Source: DASQJL01 sp036380835 (GTDB lineage Bacteria; Eisenbacteria; RBG-16-71-46; SZUA-252). Taken from it: 64,000 bases of DNA. Positions 36,675 through 45,781 of the stretch are shown here, piece after piece. The position numbers were made by a program, and so were the translations under genes. The notes beneath the pieces were generated by a model. The model saw nothing but the letters and a program-made list of their open reading frames with translations, had not been told where the DNA came from and made no database searches. Location of the stretch: the NCBI GenBank assembly GCA_036380835.1, contig DASVDZ010000095.1, forward strand, positions 1 through 64,000. Direction: 5' to 3'. Every line of letters starts with the position of its first letter. Position 1 is the stretch's first letter.

Positions 36675-37271
36675 TCAGGCGTCTCCGATCCGGAACTTGG
36701 CGAAGCGGCGCACGACGATGTTTTCGCCGAGCTTCGCGATCGCCTGGTCGATCAGCTCCTTCACCTTCCGATCCGGGTCGCGGATCGTGGGTTGCTCCAG
36801 GAGCACGATCTCCTCGTACAACTTCTCGACCTTTCCGTCCACGATCTTCTGCAGCACCGCCTCCGGCTTGCCGCTCTGGCGTGCCTGGTCGAGGTAGATG
36901 GCGCGCTCCCGCTCGATGAGCCCGGCGTCGACGCCGGCGCGATCGACCGACTGCGCGTTGGTCGCGGCCACCTGCATCGCCAGCGACCGGACGAGATCCT
37001 TGAAGTCGTCCGTGCGCGCGACGAAGTCGGTCTCGCAGTTCACCTCGATCAGCACCCCGAGCTGGTCGCCCGGGTGGATGTACGCGTGGACGAGACCCTG
37101 GCCGGCGACGCGCCCGGCCTTCGACGACGCGCGCGCCATCCCGTGCTTGCGGAGCACCTCGATCGCCTTGTCGATGTCGCCGTTCGCTTCGGAGAGGGCC
37201 TTCTTGCACTCCATCATGCCCGCGCCGGTCCGCTCGCGCAGGTCCTTGACGAGCGTGGCGGTGATCGTCAT
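36675..37271 (-). CDS. tsf: Elongation factor Ts
   Basis: 198 residues from the ATG at 37271, with GGAAGGAG upstream. It recycles EF-Tu by nucleotide exchange. The TGAGMMECKKALSEANGDID N-terminal UBA-like region and VNCETDFVART are diagnostic. It is the short form, as in Thermus, lacking about 85 residues found in E. coli EF-Ts. Follows rpsB as usual. Confidence 0.96.
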   Translation of the reverse strand: MTITATLVKDLRERTGAGMMECKKALSEANGDIDKAIEVLRKHGMARASSKAGRVAGQGLVHAYIHPGDQLGVLIEVNCETDFVARTDDFKDLVRSLAMQVAATNAQSVDRAGVDAGLIERERAIYLDQARQSGKPEAVLQKIVDGKVEKLYEEIVLLEQPTIRDPDRKVKELIDQAIAKLGENIVVRRFAKFRIGDA

Positions 37272-37332
37272 GTGCCGCTCCTTCCTCGGGTCTTGGTTGG
37301 TGTTCGGGATTCGGTGGTTCGACCGGCTCCGG

Positions 37333-38094
37333 CTAGGCGCTCGCCACGGCGTCCGCCGCGGGCGCCGCCCCCTCCGGGACCGCTTCGGCCGCCGCGTCGG
37401 CGCCTTCACGGGCCTCCTGGCGGGACGAGAGGAGCGTGTCCGAGACGAACCGGCCGAAGAGCCGGATCGCGCGGATCGCGTCGTCGTTGCCGGGGAGCGG
37501 GTAGTCGATCACGTCGGGGTCGCAGTTGGTGTCGACCACGCCGATCACGGGAACGCCGAGGCGATTCGCCTCGGCGACCGCGATGCGCTCCTTCTTGGTG
37601 TCGATGACGAAGACCGCGGCCGGAAGATTCCCCATCTCCTTGATGCCGGTGAAGATCTTCGTGAGGCGCGTCCGCTCCTTGCCGATCTGCGCCTGCTCCT
37701 TCTTCGAGAGCTTCTCCAGCGTCCCTTCGGCGTCCATCTTCTCGATTTCCTTGAAGCGGCGGATGTTCGACTTGATCGTCTTGAAGTTCGTCAGCATCCC
37801 GCCGAGCCAGCGCTCGTTCACGTACGGCATGCCGCAGCGCTCCGCCTCTTCCTGGATCGAGTCCTTGGCCTGACGCTTGGTGCCCACGAAGAGCACCATG
37901 CCGTTCTTCCGGCCGATCCCCTCGAGGAGGGCGCGCGCGTCCTGGAGCGCCTTGAGCGTCTTCTGGAGGTCGATGATGTAGATGCCGTTCCGCTCGATGA
38001 AGATGAACTTCTTCATCTTGGGATTCCAACGGCGGGTCTGGTGCCCGAAGTGGACCCCCGCCTCGAGCAGTTCCTTCATTCCGATGTCTGCCAC
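37333..38094 (-). CDS. rpsB: 30S ribosomal protein S2
   Basis: 253 residues, GTG start with GGAGG seven bases upstream. MKELLEAGVHFGHQTRRWNP and ERNGIYIIDLQKTL are typical N-terminal sequences. DTNCDPDVIDYPLPGNDDA is the conserved C-terminal core. A 30-residue Ala/Glu-rich tail follows. Heads the rpsB-tsf pair. Confidence 0.97.
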   Translation of the reverse strand: MADIGMKELLEAGVHFGHQTRRWNPKMKKFIFIERNGIYIIDLQKTLKALQDARALLEGIGRKNGMVLFVGTKRQAKDSIQEEAERCGMPYVNERWLGGMLTNFKTIKSNIRRFKEIEKMDAEGTLEKLSKKEQAQIGKERTRLTKIFTGIKEMGNLPAAVFVIDTKKERIAVAEANRLGVPVIGVVDTNCDPDVIDYPLPGNDDAIRAIRLFGRFVSDTLLSSRQEAREGADAAAEAVPEGAAPAADAVASA

Positions 38095-38185
38095 GACGAA
38101 ACCTCCGGTCTTGTGCCTCCGCCCCTTCGATCCGCGGCGCGCCCCCTTACGGGGAGACCGCCCGCGGCCCGGGGCGTGTGTAGTG

Positions 38186-38208
38186 GCGGCTCCGCGGGGC
38201 GGAGCCGC
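38186..38208 (-). terminator. Ten-pair GC hairpin between rpsI and rpsB
   Basis: GCGGCTCCGC and GCGGAGCCGC flank a three-base loop just 10 bases after the rpsI stop. No U-run follows, so it may be an attenuator or mRNA-stabilising stem rather than a true terminator. It separates the rplM-rpsI pair from rpsB-tsf. Confidence 0.4.
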
Positions 38209-38217
38209 GTCGGGATG

Positions 38218-38607
38218 CTACCGCTTGGAGAACTGGAACCGCTTGCGCGCGCCGGCCTGGCCGTACTTCTTCCGCTCCTTCATGCGGGCGTCGCGCGTGA
38301 GAAAGCCTTCCTTGCCGAGGAGCCCGCGAAGCGACGCGTCCGCGATCTGGAGCGCGCGCGCCACGCCGAGGCAGACGGCGCCCGCCTGCCCCGACGGCCC
38401 GCCGCCGTGGACGACCGCGTGGAGGTCGAACTTGTCGACCGCGTTGGCCGCGGTGAGCGGATCGGTCGCGATCTTGCTCAACGTGATGCGGCAGAAGTAG
38501 CGGTCGAGATCGAGCCCGTTGACCGTGCGCTTGCCGGTTCCGGGTACGAGGCGAACGCGCGCGACCGAGGTCTTGCGGCGTCCGGTGGCCATGTACTGGG
38601 TCGACAC
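38218..38607 (-). CDS. rpsI: 30S ribosomal protein S9
   Basis: 129 residues from the GTG at 38607, which has GGAGG nine bases upstream. A GTG at 38613 overlaps the rplM stop but is only three bases from the same SD. ATGRRKTSVARVRLVPGTG and the basic C-terminal ERKKYGQAGARKRFQFSKR are diagnostic; the tail contacts P-site tRNA. It follows rplM, the universal pairing. Confidence 0.96.
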   Translation of the reverse strand: MSTQYMATGRRKTSVARVRLVPGTGKRTVNGLDLDRYFCRITLSKIATDPLTAANAVDKFDLHAVVHGGGPSGQAGAVCLGVARALQIADASLRGLLGKEGFLTRDARMKERKKYGQAGARKRFQFSKR

Positions 38608-38609
38608 GT

Positions 38610-39062
38610 TCACTCACCTCCCCTGAGAGAAGCCGGCAACGGAAGCGGCCGCGGCGCCTGCGCGACGTGCGGGTGCTCCGGTCCGGCGTAGACCTTGAGC
38701 TTCTTCATCATGGCGCGCCCCAGGCGGGTCCGGGGCACCATCCCCTTCACCGCGAGGCGCACGATCTCCTCCGGCTTCTTCGCCTGCAGGTCCCGGAAGC
38801 GCGTCTGCGTGTCGCCGCCCGGATAGAGCGAGTGCCGGAAGTAGAACTTGTTGTCGCGCTTCCGCCCCGTCACCGACACCTTTTCCGCGTTGATCACGAT
38901 GACGTGGTCTCCCACGTCGAGGTGCGGGCTGTAGGTGGCCTTGCGCTTTCCCTTGAGCACGCTCGCGATCTCGCTCGCGAGCCGGCCCAGGATCTGCCCC
39001 TCGGCGTCGACGACGTACCAGTCCTGCTGGATTTCCGAGGCGCGCACCGAGTACGTGCCCAT
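38610..39062 (-). CDS. rplM: 50S ribosomal protein L13
   Basis: 150 residues from the ATG at 39062, with GGGAGG upstream. DWYVVDAEGQILGRLASEIA and GDHVIVINAEKVSVTGRKRD are typical, with AVKGMVPRTRLGRAMMKKLK toward the C-terminus. First gene of the long translation/envelope transcript; a good promoter lies 44-73 bases upstream. Confidence 0.96.
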   Translation of the reverse strand: MGTYSVRASEIQQDWYVVDAEGQILGRLASEIASVLKGKRKATYSPHLDVGDHVIVINAEKVSVTGRKRDNKFYFRHSLYPGGDTQTRFRDLQAKKPEEIVRLAVKGMVPRTRLGRAMMKKLKVYAGPEHPHVAQAPRPLPLPASLRGGE

Positions 39063-39105
39063 CGATTCGACCTCCCGATAAGAAGTTGGAACGAGCAAAC
39101 GCTAA

Positions 39106-39135
39106 AGGCTACCAGCACTTAAAGCCCGTTGTCAA
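39106..39135 (-). promoter_or_regulatory. Promoter of the rplM-rpsI-rpsB... operon
   Basis: On the minus strand a perfect -35 TTGACA (39135-39130) is followed after 18 bases by TAGCCT (39111-39106). The expected start of transcription near 39099 gives a leader of about 37 bases with GGGAGG before the rplM ATG. The -35 overlaps the mtnA stop codon. Confidence 0.75.
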
Positions 39136-40187
39136 CCTCCCCCGGGCGCGACTCCGAGGACCGGGGCCGCACCCGAGCCGGGTCGCTGAACTCCGCGCTC
39201 GGTAACCAGATACGTGACCAGGCGGGCCGGGGTCACGTCGAACGCCGGATTCTGGGCCCGAACGCCCGGGGGCGCCGTCGGGACGCCGCGCACCGCGCGC
39301 AGCTCGGACGGGTCGCGCTCCTCGATCGGAATCGCCGCGCCGTCGGGAAGCGACGGATCGAGCGTGGAGGTGGGGGCGACCACCACGAACGGAATGCCCG
39401 CCTCGCGCGCGGCGAGCGCGAGCGCGTAGGTCCCGATCTTGTTGGCGACGTCTCCGTTTCGGGCCACGCGGTCGGCGCCGACGAGCACTCCCTCGATCCG
39501 CTCTCGCACCATGAGCGACGCGGCCGCCCCGTCGGCGATGAGGCGCGTCCTGACTCCGGCGCGCCCGAGCTCCCACGCGGTGAGGCGCGCCCCCTGGAGG
39601 AGAGGGCGCGTCTCGGTCGCCCAGACTTCGATTCCCCCCTCGCGGCGGCGGTTCAGCTCGAGCAGCACCGCGAGGGCGGTGCCGCCCCCTCCGGTCGCGA
39701 GGCCGCCGGTGTGGCAGTGGGTCAGGAAGCGCCGCCCCTCGGGGAAGAGCGCCGCGCCGTGCGCCGCCATCGCCCGGGACGCGGCCCGGTCCTCCTCCCA
39801 GATCGCGAGCGCCTCGGCGCGGAGCGCGCGCGCCCAGGCGTCGCCGTCCGACGAAGCCGCCGCTTCGCGGGCTCCCGCCGCGATCATGCGCCCGATGGCC
39901 CAGGAGAGATTGACCGCCGTCGGACGCGCCGCCCGGAGGAGGCTCCCCGCCAGGTCCACGCGCCCGAGCCGCTCGGCCGCGCTCCCCTCGCCGTGGCCCG
40001 ATTCCACGGCCAGGACGAGCGCCGCGGCGATTCCGATCGCCGGGGCGCCGCGCACGCGGAGCGCCGCGATCGCCTCCGCCATTCCCACCGCGTCGCGCAC
40101 GTCGATCCACCGCTCCTCTTCCGGGAGGCGGGTCTGGTCGAGCAGCAAGACGCGGTTCCCCTCGAGACGGAACGGATCGAGCGTCAC
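39132..40187 (-). CDS. mtnA: S-methyl-5-thioribose-1-phosphate isomerase
   Basis: 351 residues, GTG start overlapping the maf stop (GTGA). eIF2B-like isomerase of methionine salvage. RVRGAPAIGIAAALVLA near residue 45, the catalytic Cys in THCHTGGLATGGGGTALAV (about residue 160) and GADRVARNGDVANKIGTYAL with the catalytic Asp are all present. No other methionine-salvage gene is in the window. Confidence 0.93.
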   Translation of the reverse strand: MTLDPFRLEGNRVLLLDQTRLPEEERWIDVRDAVGMAEAIAALRVRGAPAIGIAAALVLAVESGHGEGSAAERLGRVDLAGSLLRAARPTAVNLSWAIGRMIAAGAREAAASSDGDAWARALRAEALAIWEEDRAASRAMAAHGAALFPEGRRFLTHCHTGGLATGGGGTALAVLLELNRRREGGIEVWATETRPLLQGARLTAWELGRAGVRTRLIADGAAASLMVRERIEGVLVGADRVARNGDVANKIGTYALALAAREAGIPFVVVAPTSTLDPSLPDGAAIPIEERDPSELRAVRGVPTAPPGVRAQNPAFDVTPARLVTYLVTERGVQRPGSGAAPVLGVAPGGG

Positions 40188-40810
40188 GACTCGCGCGCCC
40201 CGGTCTCGTGGAGGAGGCCGAGCAGGTGCTTCAGGTGACTGAGCGGGAGCCCGACGACGTTCGCGTACGATCCCTCGATCGCCTCCACGAACAGGGCCCC
40301 CGCCCCCTGCACCGCGTAGGCGCCCGCCTTGTCGAGCGGCTCGCCGCCCGCGACGTACCGACCGATCGCCTCGGCGTCGAGGCGGGCGAACTTCACGAGA
40401 CTCCGCACCGCGTCGCCGACCCCGCGGCCGGTCCCGGGATCGAAGACGAAGAGCCCGGTCCAGACCTCGTGAACCCGGCCCGAGAGGAGCGACAGCATCC
40501 GGCCGGCGTCCCCCGCGTCGGCCGGCTTCCCGAGAATCGCGCGGTCGAGCGCGACCACCGTGTCGGCGCCCACGAAGACGGCCCCGTCCGCGCCGTCGCG
40601 GGATCGGGCGGCGTGGGCCGCGCGCGCCTTCGCCTCCGCGAGGCGGAGCACGTGCGCGTCGGGCCGCTCGTCGGGAAGCGGCCGCTCGTCGACGTCGGCC
40701 GGCGCCACCTCGAAGCGCGCCCCCACGAGCGCGAGCAGCTCCGCGCGGCGCGGCGACCGCGACGCGAGGCGGATCGGCGGTCCGAACGGATTGAGGAGGT
40801 TCGCGCGCAC
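40184..40810 (-). CDS. maf: Maf-like nucleoside-triphosphate pyrophosphatase
   Basis: 208 residues, GTG start. IRLASRSPRRAELLALVGA holds the substrate-binding SRSPRR motif. FVGADTVVALDRAILGKP carries the catalytic Asp region, followed by DKAGAYAVQGAGALFVEAIE and GSYANVVGLPL. House-cleaning hydrolase of non-canonical or UTP/TTP-type nucleotides, formerly linked with septum inhibition. Lies between dtd and mtnA with seven-base spacing. Confidence 0.92.
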   Translation of the reverse strand: MRANLLNPFGPPIRLASRSPRRAELLALVGARFEVAPADVDERPLPDERPDAHVLRLAEAKARAAHAARSRDGADGAVFVGADTVVALDRAILGKPADAGDAGRMLSLLSGRVHEVWTGLFVFDPGTGRGVGDAVRSLVKFARLDAEAIGRYVAGGEPLDKAGAYAVQGAGALFVEAIEGSYANVVGLPLSHLKHLLGLLHETGARES

Positions 40811-40817
40811 GGAATCG

Positions 40818-41270
40818 CTAGGCCGGCGGCGGCGGGATTTCGAGCAGGAACGTCGCCGGGCCGTGGTTCACCAGCTCGACGTCCATCGTCGCGCCGAAGC
40901 GTCCGCGGCCCACCGGAACGCCGAGCCCCTCGAGCGCCGCGCAGAAGCGCTCGACCGCGGCCTCCGCCGCTTCGGGCTTCGCGGCGGGATCGAATCCGGG
41001 GCGCCGGCCGCGGGAGACGTCCGCCACGAGCGTGAACTGCGAGACGACCAGCGCCTCTCCCGCGACGTCGCGCACGGAGCGATTCATCCTGCCGGCCTCG
41101 TCCTCGAAGATCCGGAGCCCGGCGCAGCGGTCGGCGAGGCGATCGGGCGCGTCCTGCGGATCGCCGGCCGCCGCCCCGAGGAGGATCAGGAGGCCGGGGC
41201 CGATCCGCGCGATCTCGCTTCCGTCGACCCGGACCGACGCGCGGGCGACGCGCTGCAGGAGCGCCCTCAC
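40818..41270 (-). CDS. dtd: D-aminoacyl-tRNA deacylase
   Basis: 150 residues from a GTG that overlaps the rel stop (GTGA). It removes D-amino acids from tRNA. MRALLQRVARASVRVDG-type N-terminus, ALVVSQFTLVADVSRGRRPG (the SQFTL catalytic motif) and MDVELVNHGPATFLLE (the NHGP variant of the NxGP motif) are seen. It commonly follows relA/spoT, as here. Confidence 0.95.
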   Translation of the reverse strand: MRALLQRVARASVRVDGSEIARIGPGLLILLGAAAGDPQDAPDRLADRCAGLRIFEDEAGRMNRSVRDVAGEALVVSQFTLVADVSRGRRPGFDPAAKPEAAEAAVERFCAALEGLGVPVGRGRFGATMDVELVNHGPATFLLEIPPPPA

Positions 41271-43471
41271 GACGCGAGCCCGCTCTCCCCGGGCCGCGGC
41301 TTCCCGAACACCTGCTCCCGCTCCACCGCCTCCACCCCCTCCACGTCCCCGATGGCGCGCATCACCGCCCGCAGGTGCTCCAGGTCGCGGACCTCGACGA
41401 CGAAGGCGCCGCGCGCGTTCCGATCGTTCGCCTTGATCCCGGCGGTCCGGATGTTGGTGTTCGTGATCGCGATCGCCTTCGCGATGTCGGCGAGGAGGCT
41501 TCGGCGGTCGTGGCCGTAGATCGATAGCTTCACCGTGAAGGAGTCGTCGGCCGCGGCGCCCCAATCGACGGGGACGCGCCGCTCCGGCGAGACCCGGCCG
41601 TCGAACGTGTTCGGGCAATCGGTGCGATGGACGGTGACGCCGCGCCCCCGCGTGACGATGCCGACGACCGGATCGCCGGGGACCGGCTGGCAGCACTTGG
41701 CATACGTCACCATCAGGTTGTCGACGCCCTGGAGCCGGACGCCGCGACTCGGCCGCCTCGTGATCGCGCGGAAGGTCTCGAGCGAGGCCTCCTTGATCCG
41801 CTGGACGGGGCCCGCCTCGTCGGGAATCCACTTCGCGATCACGTGCTGCACCGAGAGGTTCCCCTGGCCGATGGCGGCGTAGAGGCCGTTCACGTCGGGG
41901 TGCCCGAGCGTCTCGGCCAGCGCCTCGAGCGGCGTCGCGCCGGGGGGCGTGAGGCGGCGTCGGCGGACCTCGCGCTCCAGCATCTCCCTGCCGAGGGCGA
42001 CGCTGTCGGAGTGCTCGGAGACCTTCAGCCAGTGCCGGATCTTCGCCCGAGCGGCGTGCGTCCGGACGAGCTTCAGCCAGTCCCGATTCGGCTTCGCGCT
42101 CGGGGACGTCACGATCTGCACGGTGTCCCCGTTCCGAAGCTCGGTCCGGAGCGGCACGATCCGCCCGTTCAGCTTGGCGCCCACGCAGTGGTGTCCCACC
42201 TCGGTGTGCACCTGGTAGGCGAAGTCGAGCGGCGTCGCGCCCCGCGGCAGCCGGCGCAGATCCCCCCGCGGCGTGAAGACGAAGACCTCGTCCTGGTAGA
42301 GCGCGGTCTTCAGGTACTCCATGAACTCGTCGGGATCGCCCGAGGCCGCCTGGAAGTCGACGTTCCGGAGGAGCGGCGCGAGCTTCGCCTCGAGCTCCGC
42401 CTCCGCCCGGCGCCCTCCCTCCTTGTAGCGGTAGTGGGCGGCCACGCCGAGCTCGGCGATCTGGTGCATCTCGCCCGTGCGGATCTGGAATTCGACCATG
42501 AGGCCGCCGGGCGCGACCACGGTGGTGTGCAGCGACTGGTACATGTTGCTCTTCGGCGTGGCGATGTAGTCCTTGAAGCGGTCGTTCACCGGCGTGAAGA
42601 GGTCGTGGACGATGCCGAGCACCCGGTAGCACTCGGCCTTGTCCCGCGTGACGACCCGGACGCCGAGCAGGTCGAAGATCTCCTCGAACGCGCGGTTCTG
42701 CGCGCGCATCTTCCGGTAGATCGAATCGAGGTGCTTCGGCCGTCCCACGACCTCGGCCTCGATGCCGAGCGCGCGGAGCCGCTCCCGCACGGGCGCCATG
42801 ACCGCCTGCACCAGCCGCTCCCGCTCCTCCCGCTTGAGCGTCACCTTCTGCGCGAGCTCCTGGTACGCCTCGGGGTCGAGGTGCTTCAGGCAGAGGTCGT
42901 CGAGCTCCCACTTGATCCGCGCGATGCCGAGACGGTGGGCGAGCGGGGCGTAGATCTCGCGCGTCTCGCGGGCGATGGCGCGCGCGCGCTCCGGGTCCAG
43001 GGCGTTGAGCGTCCTCATGTTGTGGAGCCGGTCGGCGAGCTTGACCAGGATGACCCGGAGGTCCCGCGCCATCGAGAGGAGCATCTTCCGGAAGTTCTCG
43101 GCCTGCTCCATCTCCGGGCGGTCGAAGTGGAGCCCGCTGATCTTGGTCACGCCGTCCACGAGGGCCGCCACCTCGCCGCCGAACGTCCGCTCGATCGTCG
43201 CCAGATCGCGGTCGGTGTCCTCGACGACGTCGTGGAGGAGGGCGGCCATGATCAGCGTCTCGTCGACCCCCGCCCCGACCAGGTCGACCAGGATCGCCGC
43301 CACCGCGACCGCGTGCGTGACGAACGGCTCGCCTGAGCGGCGCCTCTGGTTCGCGTGGGCCGACGCCGCGAAGTCGTACGCCGCGCGGATCGCCTTCTCG
43401 TCGAGGGGACGCCCGGTCCTCCGGATCGCGTCGAGGAGCGGCCCCAGGTTCGCCGGAGGGACCGGGTCCAT
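41267..43471 (-). CDS. rel: Bifunctional (p)ppGpp synthetase/hydrolase (Rel)
   Basis: 734 residues, normal length. The HD hydrolase has AALLHDVVEDTDRD and LVKLADRLHNMRTL. The synthetase has GRPKHLDSIYRKM and RFKDYIATPKSNMYQSLHTT. The RxKD motif (RFKD) is the signature of bifunctional Rel enzymes rather than synthetase-only RelA. TGS (DEVFVFTPRGDLRRLPRGAT) and a C-terminal ACT domain follow, with conserved Cys-Cys (AKCCQPVPGDP). Controls the stringent response. Starts two bases after recJ. Confidence 0.95.
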   Translation of the reverse strand: MDPVPPANLGPLLDAIRRTGRPLDEKAIRAAYDFAASAHANQRRRSGEPFVTHAVAVAAILVDLVGAGVDETLIMAALLHDVVEDTDRDLATIERTFGGEVAALVDGVTKISGLHFDRPEMEQAENFRKMLLSMARDLRVILVKLADRLHNMRTLNALDPERARAIARETREIYAPLAHRLGIARIKWELDDLCLKHLDPEAYQELAQKVTLKREERERLVQAVMAPVRERLRALGIEAEVVGRPKHLDSIYRKMRAQNRAFEEIFDLLGVRVVTRDKAECYRVLGIVHDLFTPVNDRFKDYIATPKSNMYQSLHTTVVAPGGLMVEFQIRTGEMHQIAELGVAAHYRYKEGGRRAEAELEAKLAPLLRNVDFQAASGDPDEFMEYLKTALYQDEVFVFTPRGDLRRLPRGATPLDFAYQVHTEVGHHCVGAKLNGRIVPLRTELRNGDTVQIVTSPSAKPNRDWLKLVRTHAARAKIRHWLKVSEHSDSVALGREMLEREVRRRRLTPPGATPLEALAETLGHPDVNGLYAAIGQGNLSVQHVIAKWIPDEAGPVQRIKEASLETFRAITRRPSRGVRLQGVDNLMVTYAKCCQPVPGDPVVGIVTRGRGVTVHRTDCPNTFDGRVSPERRVPVDWGAAADDSFTVKLSIYGHDRRSLLADIAKAIAITNTNIRTAGIKANDRNARGAFVVEVRDLEHLRAVMRAIGDVEGVEAVEREQVFGKPRPGESGLAS

Positions 43472-43473
43472 CG

Positions 43474-45192
43474 TCAGCGGACCTGGATGTCGCGCAGCTT
43501 GAGCTGCAGCCGCGCGCGATTCTGCCAGACGTTGATGGTGGGAACGAAGGCGACCGAGAGCCGCCCGGGCTCGGAGGCGAGCGTGCCGGCGAGATGTCCC
43601 ATGCCGAACCCGATGCAGTCGAGGTCGCGGCCGTTCTGCCGGATGCTCATCTTGAGGTGGTTCTTGCTCACGACCATCGGGGGCCCCGCCAGGCGGACGT
43701 CGTCGGCGATGAAGAGCGGCTCGGCGTTCCCGATGCCGAACGGCGAGAGGCGGTCGAGGAACTGCACGAGGTCCTCGTTCAGGTCGGCCAGGTCGATGGG
43801 GCCGTCGATGGAGAGCTTGGGGACGTAGTCGTCCGGGCGGATCCGCTCGCGCACGACGGCGCAGAGGCGCTCCCGGAACGCGTCGAGCTGGTCGGTGCGG
43901 ATCGTGAGCCCCGCGGCGTAGGAGTGCCCGCCGAAGCCGACCAGGTGATCCCGGCATTCCTGGAGCGCCTGGCAGACGTCGAATCCGGGAATGCTTCGCC
44001 CCGACCCCTTCCCCTCCTCCCCGTCGGAGGCGATCAGGACCGTCGGCCGATGGAACCGCTCGATGAGCCGCGACGCCACGATACCGAGAACGCCCGGATG
44101 CCACTGCTCCGACCAGAGGACGATCGCGGGCGGAAGATCGTTTCCGAGCCGGTTCAACTGGTAGAGGGCGTCCTCCAGCGTCGACTCGTCGATCTTCTTC
44201 CGGTTGGTGTTGTCCTCCTCGAGGCTCTCCGCGATGATCGCCGCCTCCCGCGGGTCGTTCGAGAGCAGGAGCCGGACGCCGCTCTCGGCGTTCCCGAGGC
44301 GGCCCGCCGCGTTGATGCGCGGGGCGAGGATGTAGGCCACGTGCCCGCTTTCGACGCGGCGCGTCTTGAGCCCGGCGACCTCCTTGAGCGCCGTGATCCC
44401 CGGTTTTCCGGAGTTGCAGAGGCGATCGAGGCCGATCTTGGCGAAGATCCGGTTCTCTCCGAGGAGCGGCACCACGTCCGCGATGGTGCCGAGCGCGACC
44501 AGGTCCAGGTTCCGCTCGACGAAATCGTGCGGCAGCGCTTCGGGGCGGCGGGCCGCGAGGCCCTGCACCAGCTTGAACACCACGCCGACGCCGGCCAGCT
44601 CCTTGAAGGGATAGGGGCAATCCTTCCGCTTCGGGTTCAGGACGGCGATCGCGTCGGGCAGCTCCCCCAGTGGTTCGTGGTGATCGGTCACGATCACGTC
44701 GATGCCGCTCGCGCGCGCGTCGTGCACCTCCTGGACGGCGGTGATGCCGCAGTCCGCGGTGATCACGAGGCGCGTCCGGCGCTTTCGCGCCACCTCGACG
44801 CCGCGCTGCGAGAAGCCGTAGCCGTCGCGGATCCGGTCGGGGATGAAGTAGGAGACCTTCGCGCCGAGCGCCGTCAGCGCCGCGGTCAGGAGCGTCGTCG
44901 CGGTGATCCCGTCCACGTCGTAGTCGCCGAAGACGAGGATCGCCTCGCGCGCGTCGACGGCGCGGAGGACGCGGTCGACCGCGAGATCCATGTCGCGCAT
45001 CGCGAAGGCGTCGACCAGGCGCTCCATCGAGGGCTCGAGGAACTGCCGCACCTGCTCGGGCGTCGCGAACCCGCGGTTCGCGAGGAGGCGCGCGAACGTG
45101 TGGGAGATGCCGAGCTCGGCCGCGAGTCGCTGGGCGAGCTCGGGCGCGGCCGGATTTCGGAGGACCCAGGTCTTGGTGACGGATGGGCGCAC
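43474..45192 (-). CDS. recJ: Single-stranded-DNA exonuclease RecJ
   Basis: 572 residues from a GTG at 45192 with GAGG upstream. DHH-family 5'-3' exonuclease for recombination and mismatch repair. VFGDYDVDGITATTLL, VIVTDHHEPLGELPDA, the DHHA1 motif region GFGGHSYAAGL, and PRINAAGRLGNAESG are present, with a C-terminal OB-fold. Read from its own promoter at 45236-45264. Confidence 0.95.
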   Translation of the reverse strand: MRPSVTKTWVLRNPAAPELAQRLAAELGISHTFARLLANRGFATPEQVRQFLEPSMERLVDAFAMRDMDLAVDRVLRAVDAREAILVFGDYDVDGITATTLLTAALTALGAKVSYFIPDRIRDGYGFSQRGVEVARKRRTRLVITADCGITAVQEVHDARASGIDVIVTDHHEPLGELPDAIAVLNPKRKDCPYPFKELAGVGVVFKLVQGLAARRPEALPHDFVERNLDLVALGTIADVVPLLGENRIFAKIGLDRLCNSGKPGITALKEVAGLKTRRVESGHVAYILAPRINAAGRLGNAESGVRLLLSNDPREAAIIAESLEEDNTNRKKIDESTLEDALYQLNRLGNDLPPAIVLWSEQWHPGVLGIVASRLIERFHRPTVLIASDGEEGKGSGRSIPGFDVCQALQECRDHLVGFGGHSYAAGLTIRTDQLDAFRERLCAVVRERIRPDDYVPKLSIDGPIDLADLNEDLVQFLDRLSPFGIGNAEPLFIADDVRLAGPPMVVSKNHLKMSIRQNGRDLDCIGFGMGHLAGTLASEPGRLSVAFVPTINVWQNRARLQLKLRDIQVR

Positions 45193-45235
45193 GGTACCTC
45201 GGGGGCCGTTTCTGGGGCAGCGATCGTTCCACTCA

Positions 45236-45264
45236 AGCCTAACAGCCGCCGGGCCCGAGGTCAA
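45236..45264 (-). promoter_or_regulatory. Promoter upstream of recJ
   Basis: TTGACC (45264-45259) and TAGGCT (45241-45236) with a 17-base spacer on the minus strand, in the 81-base gap after the adenosine-specific kinase gene. The predicted leader to the recJ GTG is about 37 bases. Confidence 0.65.
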
Positions 45265-45273
45265 CGCGCAGCG

Positions 45274-45765
45274 TCAGCCGCGCTTGTAGCCGATCTTCCG
45301 GACGAACGCGCGCCGCTCGCGCGCCTCCGCCTCGCCCTCCACGCCGAGCGGTCCCGACCCGTCCATGACCCCGAGGACCGCCCCCTGTTCCCCGTCCCGG
45401 GCGACCACGACCCGGACCGGATTCGCGGTCGCGCAGTGGATCGCGGCCACCTCGACGCAGGCGCGGACGTCGCGCAGCACGTTGATGGGGAAGGCGCCCC
45501 GGAGGAAGATCAGGAACGTGTGCCCCGAGCCGAGCTTCGCGAGCTCGCGCTCGGCCGCGCGGGTCAGGGCCTCGTCGTTCCCCTCGCTCCGGATGAGCCG
45601 CGGCCCCGAGGCCTCGGAAAACGCGACGCCGAAGGAGGCGCCCGGGACCGAATTGGCGAGCGCCTCGTAGAGGTCCTCGGCGGTCTTGATGAAGTGCGCG
45701 TGTCCGAGGATCAGGTTCGCCTCGGCCGGGGTCTCGATCGGGACCAACGTCAGGGGAAGGCTCAT
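45274..45765 (-). CDS. Adenosine-specific kinase family protein (PF04008)
   Basis: 163 residues from the ATG at 45765. Family motifs are ANLILGHAHFIKTAEDLYEA (about residue 15), SFGVAFSEASGPRLIRSEGN, FPINVLRDVRACVEV and HCATANPVRVVVA, ending with the invariant FVRKIGYKRG. Members were described as adenosine-binding/adenosine-specific kinases, mainly in archaea and thermophiles. The physiological role is unclear. It starts 16 bases after the SDR gene and probably shares its promoter. Confidence 0.88.
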   Translation of the reverse strand: MSLPLTLVPIETPAEANLILGHAHFIKTAEDLYEALANSVPGASFGVAFSEASGPRLIRSEGNDEALTRAAERELAKLGSGHTFLIFLRGAFPINVLRDVRACVEVAAIHCATANPVRVVVARDGEQGAVLGVMDGSGPLGVEGEAEARERRAFVRKIGYKRG

Positions 45766-45781
45766 CGCGACGCTCCTCGGT

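Noticed and set aside
41267..43471. Synthetase-only RelA
   Set aside because: The HD hydrolase motifs are intact and the RFKD motif is that of bifunctional Rel enzymes.
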